From NCBI GenBank assembly GCA_035048495.1, contig CM068553.1, positions 19,903,190 through 19,967,189 on the forward strand: a stretch of DNA of 64,000 nt. The letters are read 5' to 3'. Of the stretch, positions 57,801 through 64,000 are shown piece after piece. The notes below the pieces were generated by a model, which searched no databases, had not been told where the DNA came from, and saw only the letters and a list, made by a program, of their open reading frames with translations. The translations under genes were made by a program, and so were the position numbers. The stretch comes from Euptelea pleiosperma. Taxonomy: Eukaryota > Streptophyta > Magnoliopsida > Ranunculales > Eupteleaceae. Within the stretch, counting starts at the first letter, position 1; each line of letters starts with the position of its first letter.

Positions 57801-59460
57801 GCTGCAGGGCCGAGAGCATCTTCGTCACTGACTTGGTTCCTTGGACAGCAGGAACCATGCAAGGAGCTCCCTCCTCCATGATGCAAACTGAGTTTACAAA
57901 CGGCAGAGGAATGGCTTTAACCTTCCGTAGGAACTCCATGTCTATTACAACTTGGAAGTCATCCATAGGAACTACGGACAAATCAGTTGTTCCCTTCCAT
58001 GCTCCGATGTGCAACTCTACCCCACGAGCTGTGCCATGGATGGGTTTGGCTTGTGAGTTCACAGCCTTGAGCCAACCTTCCTCCTTGGACGCCTTCAACC
58101 CCAGTCTCTTTGCCTCTTCTACCGAGACAAAGTTATGGGTTGCCCCAGTGTCTACCATGACTCGAGTGGGCTTCCCATTGATGTGGGCTTCTATATACAT
58201 GAGACCCTTGCTGACTGCCTTGGATGACTCGGGCTGTTTATTTACGGCATTGAGAAGTCGTAGCGATCCCATCCTCGACTCCTCGTCGCTATCCTCTTCC
58301 CGATCATCTATCTTGGCGGCCAAGGCATTCAATGCCTTTCTCTGTGGGCAATCCCTTGCCCAATGATCTCCATCACAAAGAAAACAGTTAGTTCTCTTTG
58401 GTTTAGAGTGGTCCTTACCTTCCTTGCCACCCTTCCCCGTCTTGTTATATTTAGAGTTGAATGGCTTGGATGACCCCTCCTTGTGACTTGATGGCCTATC
58501 TCCCCCACCTTTGGCATGGCCACCCTTGGAAGATTTTGCCTTGGAAGAGTCTCCCTTCTTGAACTCGACTAGTTGTTCGGCCGCGGCCATAGCACTAGCG
58601 AGGTCTTGCACTCCCCATCGGCGCAATTCTTGTTCTGCCCATGGTTGGAAACCATCCATGAAATTGAAGAACAACTCCTTGTCTGGCATGTCAGGGATCT
58701 CCAACATAAGGGTTGAGAACTCCTTCACATAGTCTCGGATAGAGCCGGTGTGCCTCAATCGTTTGAGACTCTTCCTTGCTTGATGCTCCGCATCCTCAGG
58801 GTAGAACTGTCTCTTGATCTCCTTCTTGAAGTCCTCCCAAGTATCGATCGTGCATGTGCCTCATTCCATATCTGCGTGACGTCTACGCCACCATAAGGTA
58901 GCGGTGTCGGTGAGGTACATGGTGACCGTCCGAATCTTGGTCTTCTCATCACGTAGGGAGATGGCCTCAAAGTACTGCTCCATGCTCCACAAGAAGTTAT
59001 CTAACTCCTTGGCATCCCTTGCCCCACCATAGGTCTTGGGCTCTGGGGTCCTGATCTTGGGTGCCCCATGTGTGACCATGCCTTCATTGGCCATGGCCTT
59101 CTTCCATAGGACCCAGTCACCTCGCATTTCTTCAACTTGATCCTTTAGAGTCTCCACCATCCCAATTACTTGGGCTTGAAAGGCATCCCTCTCTTGCTGC
59201 TGATCATGCACTAGCTCATTGACGGTGGCCAGCATACCCCCCTTGAGTTCCTCAAATCCCGTCTTGAGGTCCTCTATGCCCGTGCCTAACTCGTCAAACC
59301 TGTCACGTGCATCTGCTATGGCAAGCTCCACCTTAGCAAGCCTAGCTTCCCAAGCAACAAAGATATCTTGGGACTTATCCCTTTTCCTTCCTCCCCTAGA
59401 GATAGGGATGGCGGGGTTTTGCTCATCACTTCCCCGTGCCTCTTCAGTGACCATCGACAT
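54832..59460 (-). pseudogene. Chromovirus gag-pol polyprotein with five in-frame stops
   Basis: From ATG 59460: a Glu/Arg-rich coiled-coil N-terminus, gag core (KTYGGARDAKELDNFLWSME; TATLWWRRR), TGA at 58863-58861, gag continuing to zinc knuckle [13 protein letters not shown] (about 58391-58353), protease with VDTGATHNF (58152 on), RT ([30 protein letters not shown], motif [10 protein letters not shown] near 57140), RNase H ([13 protein letters not shown]), TGA at 56448-56446, integrase HHCC (HDTRWAGHPG, CLVC), TAG at 55971, 55878 and 55392, core motifs VVVDRFSKY, IISDRDPRF and GQTERVNALLEEY, then a C-terminal chromodomain (VEYILADRR, EYLVKWKGLPANEASWE, 55000-54860). The catalytic box reads SLDD where Tyr or Phe normally leads. 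Confidence 0.95.
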
Positions 59461-59478
59461 GGTGTCTTCTTGAAGTTA

Positions 59479-59490
59479 GCTTTGATACCA
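59479..59490 (-). other. Primer-binding site of the chromovirus
   Basis: Minus strand TGGTATCAAAGC, one mismatch to the tRNA-Met initiator site, two bases from the LTR. Confidence 0.85.
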
Positions 59491-59492
59491 CT

Positions 59493-59999
59493 TGTCACGG
59501 ACCTAGTCTTTGACCCTTACTAAAGACCGTGCGGCACTTGAGTTAGTCGCTCATTTGCTAGCTCAAGTCAGCCTTTCCCCAAAGTGACTTAGGACTTGGC
59601 CTTGCCTAAGCACTACTCTCACTCAAGAAGCACACAAAACACACAAGAACAAGAAAGCTTAGAGAATGAGGAAGCTTGTATTGCTCAACTCTGGATGGAT
59701 ACAAATGAGGGGGCTTGCCCCTTTATATAGGCTTCAAGCCTTGTTCTAGAATCTTCTATACAATTCTATCAAGGTGTCTCTAGATGTTTCTCCTAGGAAC
59801 TATCTAGAATATTTACATATGATACATGTGTGGCTCTCCCCTAGAATTCTCATGAGTGTTCTAGATCCTTCCATCTTCTAGGGTTCTCCACTATACTCTA
59901 GAGCCCTTTAGAAGCTTCCAGGGCACTCTAGACTCTTTGAGCCATAACCTGGACTTAGATATGGGCTCTAAAATGGGCTTGATTGGCGGGCTTGTGACA
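59493..59999 (-). repeat. 5' LTR of the chromovirus
   Basis: Differs from the left LTR at about seven positions, all single-base, with no indel. TATA box at 59729-59721 (minus strand). Confidence 0.95.
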
Positions 60000-60825
60000 C
60001 GTTGCTGTGAAGCGTGGGGTAATTGAGAAGGAAGTGACTATGACCGGAATCCCCAATCTTCTGAATTTGATAGGTAGGTCTAAACTTCTTTCCATTTCTG
60101 GTGTTGCACATCCTGAGTTAGTCAGAATATTTTATTGCAACCTGAATAATCATGATCCAAAATGTCCATTTTCTTATTCTCAGGTCCAAGGAGTTAGGCT
60201 CAAAATCACTTTATCTTTGATTTCAAAGATTACTGATCTTCCTCATGTACCTAATAGAGGAATTTTCCTCCCTTCCCTACTATTAAAGAACAAAAAGGCT
60301 ATCTCTAAAGCCATCTGTGAGAAGGTAGTTCATTGGAACTCTGACTTGGCTACTCGAGAATTACTTCTCATGTACCATTTGTTAGGGCTGATTTTCTCAT
60401 ATAATTTGGTCCCGAATGCGGGACATCGTAGTGAGATTGGACCCTATGTTCAGAATATTTAATATTGTCTTTCTAAAGGCACTTGTCTTTGTAGTCATTC
60501 GATTATTTTTCATCTGTTTTTGGGTACCATAGACATTGAGAATCGTAAGCATTCTTTGTCGTTTGGTATTCTGGTTTCACAAATCTTGAGTCATTTCAAA
60601 GTTTTAATCCTTGACTCTTAGCAAGATACTAGTAGGCGACTCTTCTGCCTCGAGTTCTGGCACACGTCTATCTTTTGTCTCTGCATCTATTGCAGATCTC
60701 TCATCCAAATGAGACGGTCTTTGTTCGTCGATTGACAAATTTTCTCGACGACATCAACGTTTGACTTCCAACATATTCTATCCAGTGTCATTCCCAGATG
60801 AGACCACTGTACCGGCTACAAATGA

Positions 60826-60916
60826 AGATGAAGATGAAGATGAAAATGAAGACGAAGATAAAGATGAAGACGAAGACGAAGACGAAGATGATGATGCAGA
60901 TGAGGACGATGACTAC
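60826..60916 (+). repeat. GAY-GAR trinucleotide array coding an Asp/Glu tail
   Basis: Imperfect GAAGATGAAGATG repeats in the accessory ORF. The Met/Lys-rich frame at 60798-60980 is a shadow of this array. Confidence 0.85.
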
Positions 60917-60925
60917 AATGAGTAG

Positions 60926-61779
60926 AGCACTTGCGCTCTTTAGATCAGTAGTATATTTTCTTTTGAGATATATTATTTAATACTATTGGTCTGTACTATG
61001 TGATATTGAGATACTTTAGTACTTTGTGTGATTATGAGATGTTAGACATTGTGGTTTATTGGGTCAATTTGTTGACCATATATCTTTATATTTTGATGGT
61101 ATGGTTGTTTGATATATTGAGTGATGGGATCTTTTATCTGTTTGATGATTATTTTGATAAGTACTTATGGCCATATCTATTTATTTGGATGGTATTTTGT
61201 TCTGATAGATTTTGGTATGATCTATTTCCTAGATAGTTGATTACTATTTCATTATATTCTTTATCATCACAGGCTGGAGTTCTTCCCGTTGGCAATGTAT
61301 GACAAAAGGGGGAGAAATCAGTTAGATTTGAAATTATGATATGATATTGTTGGATGGATACTATTGGAAATTGCGTTGATAACACTTGTTACTTTTCTAC
61401 TTTATTGAACTACTTATCATAAAATATTTATGATTCTTACTTGGTTTTATTTGACTAAATGTACTGAGAAGATGTTTTTGGTATGTTTTGGACTAATATA
61501 CTAATGAGAAGCTATTGTCAAAAAATTTTCTATTAAGTTGGTTATTTTGTAGCAATAGGGTGTTTGCAGTAAGTTTGGTACCAATCACGATACTAATCGC
61601 GAGCTACAGTGTTGCCTCCTTGTATCTTCATCCTTCAAAGATAAGCTATTTGGGTAGTTAACTTAGGGAGAGGGAAGTTATTGTACTTAGGGCTATTGAT
61701 TTATTTTTTATTGGGCAAAAAATTATAATATAATTGGGTAGTTATTTGTTTTTGTCCTGATATTGACAAATGGGGAGAT
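60926..61779 (+). other. SIRE-2 3' noncoding region and polypurine tract
   Basis: AT-rich with short unrecognised frames. ATGACAAAAGGGGGAGAAA near 61298 and ACAAATGGGGAGAT (61766-61779) are typical Sirevirus G-rich tracts; the second abuts the LTR. Confidence 0.75.
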
Positions 61780-63015
61780 TGAAAAGTCTCGGTTGTCAAA
61801 TCCCAAGAATACTTAGTTCTTCGGTAATATATATATCGATGTACCTCAAATCCCCTGAAGACTGAAGTGTCAAAAATTAAGTAGACTTCGACAAAATAAA
61901 TCAAAGAAGGATTAAAGTTGAAGAAAAATCAACCCAAGTGTTCAAAATCAACTGAAGACAAAGTCAAGATTATCAAGCTCAAACTGAAAATAAAGTCAAG
62001 TGATTAAGCTCAAACTGAAGACAAAGTCAAAAGCTCAAGTACGTTATCACTCAATGAATGTTTAACTATGAAGAAACTCGTGTTACGGTTATGCAAATCT
62101 GAGGGTAAAATCGCGCATTGCCAGCGGATATTGATTTACCCTAGATGGTTCAGTGTTAGTTAGGGATCGTGTGTGAGACGAGAAGAGAAATTCTAAAAAC
62201 TTTGGTAGTGTTCAGTTATAGACACAATGGTCCAGTCGATCGGTCGACCCTAACTCTCGGGTTCAGGATTTTTGTAAGAATACCTGAGCGGGCGACCGAC
62301 TAAAGGCTCGATTGACCGGCCAATAGTGCGATCGACCCCGCCCGTTTCGAATCTCGTTTGACAAAATCTCTTATACGATTATAAGCACATTTTGACCCTT
62401 CAAACAGCTATATTCGGTACAGTTCTAGTAATGAGAAGCCTGATTATAAATAAGAGCCCTCTCCCTTTATTAGAAAAAATCCAATCAAGAGATCTCTACT
62501 TTACCTATACTTGATTATCATTCTGTAAGTCCAGAGATCTGGAATTTGAGAGAGCTTAACTTGTGCAAATCTGCACATCCTTTGTGAAGGCTCTAGATTG
62601 TTTGAGAGATCTTCACATGAGCAAATCTGGTTCATCCATTGTGAATACTGCTCTAATTGTTTGAAGAGACTATGAAGGGTATTATTTCCTGCAATCATCT
62701 TCTTCCAAGAGGAGAATCATCATTGGCAGAGTGTCTCTGTGGCGAATTCTTCAATGAGGATTTACTATTCTATCGAATTTATCAAAAGGTAATTATCTCA
62801 TAGAACAAACCTTTTAGAGTGAATTCAATATTATCAAACTTTGTGATTGGTGGATGAGTGAGTACTAATCAAATTGAGTTGAGGAATGTGGAATCCTTGA
62901 GAAATTCATTTCTCTAAAATACTACGGGCCTAGTGTGATTCTCTAGGTGAATCGAGAAGTGATTCTCGTATAAATCAAGTTGAAGATTGTAGATTTATGA
63001 GAAGATGGCTTCTTT
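61780..63015 (+). mobile_element. 3' LTR of SIRE-2, 3'-truncated
   Basis: Begins TGAAAAGTCTCGG just after the polypurine tract and aligns with 49481-50440 of the 5' LTR from about 62134 on. TATAAATA near 62445. The GGTCGACC region is shorter than in the 5' copy. Homology stops near 63015, within a perfect palindrome. Confidence 0.85.
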
Positions 63016-63027
63016 ATAAAGAAGCCA
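63006..63027. repeat. 22-bp perfect palindrome at the LTR breakpoint
   Basis: Arms TGGCTTCTTTA and TAAAGAAGCCA without a spacer, at the point where SIRE-2 LTR homology ends. Confidence 0.8.
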
Positions 63028-63171
63028 CGGGGAAACTATCTTCAGATTGTTAGAACTTATGTGAAAGTTTTGATTTTTCTAAAATTTTATAAAAGTTATT
63101 AAATTCAAAAAATTAAGAATCTATTATTTCTAGGTTCAAGGCGAGATGCTCTTTCCTGAAGATAGCTGGAG

Positions 63172-63337
63172 GATCCCTCACGCGCAAACAAAGAATTTCT
63201 AGCAACACTATCACTAAGATACAAGTTCATATCCAATCTGAGTCTCCCAGAGTTGATCCCTCACGCGCAAACAAAGAATTTCTAGCAACACTATCACTAA
63301 GATACAAGTTCATATCCAATCTGAGTCTCCTAGAGTT
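63172..63337. repeat. Tandem duplication of an 83-bp unit
   Basis: 63172-63254 and 63255-63337 are identical except for one C/T. Unit starts GATCCCTCACGCGCAAAC. Confidence 0.92.
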
Positions 63338-64000
63338 GAACTCCTCTATAGAGATTGTGTATGAACCTCTAATTGAATACCTAATCCTTTTAGGATAAAA
63401 TTCATGTTATCTCTTTTTGAAAATAACTCGAGTTTTTTAGTTTAGAAATAAATTTTGATAGAATTTCAATTAAGAAAATCAGTTTTGTCAAATCGAAACC
63501 CAGTCAGAGACCAAGTTAAAATCTCAGTGAAAGACTAAGATACAAAAGTATACAGTCTAACAACCGTGTAGATGATCAATCATATATACACAGTCAATCG
63601 ATCGTGTAGATAGTTAAATCAATAAAGAAAGGAAGAAGATGGTGAACTTTTTAGCAAAACTCTAGTCTACATGTCCTTGGAATTGCTTTGGATACACTTT
63701 TGTATTCTCTGATTCTGAACTCCTAGAATTTTAGGTTCTATTTTGTCTTCTATATTCTCCGATAGCTTTTGGAATGAGCTCCAAAAATTGTAATATCCCA
63801 TTTTGGCAACTTGTGAGAATATTATGTACTACCTATGGGCAGCCTAGAAGTCACATAACACTCCCAATTGAACCCTTTTGTGAGGGGTACAACCAAATGA
63901 AGTCTATGAGTAAGGAGTACAAAGAGACATTCTTGGTCGATCAAGAAGTTTCCAACAAGGTGTCTCCTAAAATTCCTAATGATAAGGACACCAAATGAAA
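63338..64000 (+). other. Unassigned right end
   Basis: AT-rich, with a 74-codon frame at 63774-63998 (MSSKNCNIPFWQLVRILCTT, EGYNQMKSMSKEYKETF). The composition is plausible for coding but I recognise no domain; it may be an exon or a retroelement scrap. Confidence 0.3.

Larger units (their letters stand above)
54314..59999 (-). mobile_element. Chromovirus (Ty3/Gypsy with chromodomain), complete, minus strand
   Basis: Two 507-bp LTRs (54314-54820 and 59493-59999) begin TGTCACGG and end CTTGTGACA. They differ at about seven positions (98.6% identity), the youngest insertion in the window. The TSD is CGTT (54310-54313 and 60000-60003). The primer site TGGTATCAAAGC (minus strand, 59490-59479) lies next to the right LTR, and the polypurine tract AGGTGGGGGAGAG (54833-54821) next to the left one. 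Gag-pol is a single frame with five stops and no frameshift. Subfamily (Galadriel or Reina type) is not settled. Confidence 0.95.
54191..60925 (+). pseudogene. SIRE-2 accessory 3' ORF, split by the chromovirus
   Basis: ATG 54191 opens MAPQGKRARGESSSSNPYPL and runs 41 codons to 54313. The chromovirus intervenes. Counting one copy of the 4-bp TSD, the frame resumes exactly at 60004 (AVKRGVIEKEVTMTG) and continues LLNLIGRSKLLSISGVAHPE, LVRIFYCNLNNHDPKCPFSYS, VQGVRLKITLSLISKITDLP to a TAA at 60460-60462. More stops and a frameshift near 60795 follow. The C-terminus is a strongly acidic Asp/Glu run ending at TAG 60923-60925. The LVRxFYxNL ... VRGVR-like pattern resembles the family annotated as putative plant transposon protein (Transposase_32). 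It lies where Sireviruses carry env-like or accessory ORFs. Function is unknown. Confidence 0.65.

Noticed and set aside
57785..58366. Plus-strand frames of 70-193 codons across 54872-59473
   Set aside because: Antisense shadows of the chromovirus gag-pol frame.

Overview
This is plant nuclear DNA. It holds no intact host gene. Almost everything readable is LTR retrotransposon: Copia elements primed by initiator tRNA-Met (TGGTATCAGAGC), an Athila-type Ty3/Gypsy element primed by tRNA-Asp (TGGCGCCG...), and a chromodomain Gypsy element (chromovirus). The nesting depth, the solo LTRs and the AT-rich filler suggest a repeat-rich flowering plant genome. I cannot name the species.

Layout. (1) 1-6986 is the 3' end of an Athila element (Ath-1) whose 3' LTR (L-A) is split by solo LTR L-B (3817-6560, TSD AGAAT). 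Ath-1 sits in the integrase of an older Athila copy (Ath-0, 6987-7754). (2) 7755-22883 is a Sirevirus-like Copia element (SIRE-1). It is split in its RNase H by minus-strand solo LTR L-D (12568-18457, TSD GTAGG), which is itself split by solo LTR L-C (13367-16441, TSD TTGGG). Its 3' region is split by minus-strand solo LTR L-E (19917-21519, TSD TATAT). (3) 22884-27230 holds an LTR-like remnant, a third Copia fragment with its LTR, and a broken coiled-coil gene with one intron on the minus strand. (4) 27230-45724 is a three-level stack of one LTR family: truncated L-G contains L-F, which contains the complete 14.6 kb Athila element Ath-2 (29074-43707, TSD ATGAC). (5) 45725-49480 is mostly AT-rich intergenic DNA with one possible host terminal exon. 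(6) 49481-63015 is a second Sirevirus-like element (SIRE-2) with a collapsed pol and an extra 3' ORF. That ORF is split by a young chromovirus (54314-59999, minus strand, 507-bp LTRs about 98.6% identical). (7) 63016-64000 is unassigned and includes an 83-bp tandem duplication.

The most interesting signal is the architecture of the Athila LTR family, present in about nine copies here. Reading 5' to 3', copies share: a tRNA-like module with A-box and B-box-like blocks about 32-33 nt apart; a small GACCGTTGGATC repeat; an inverted repeat, TATA-like box and second inverted repeat at the likely start of transcription (some copies); a low-complexity leader with GTTGCAGG hairpins; and a GTAAG donor and TTTGCAG/TTTACAG acceptor bounding a 420-580 nt putative leader intron with a conserved CTAAY-like branch site and a CGGAT/ATCCG stem. 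All of this lies upstream of the primer-binding site, so it would act on the leader RNA.

No element here has an intact gag-pol frame. Stops are mostly TAG or TGA, as expected from transitions in methylated DNA, and frameshifts are few. Coordinates come from reading the sequence by eye. Family names below domain level are inferences.
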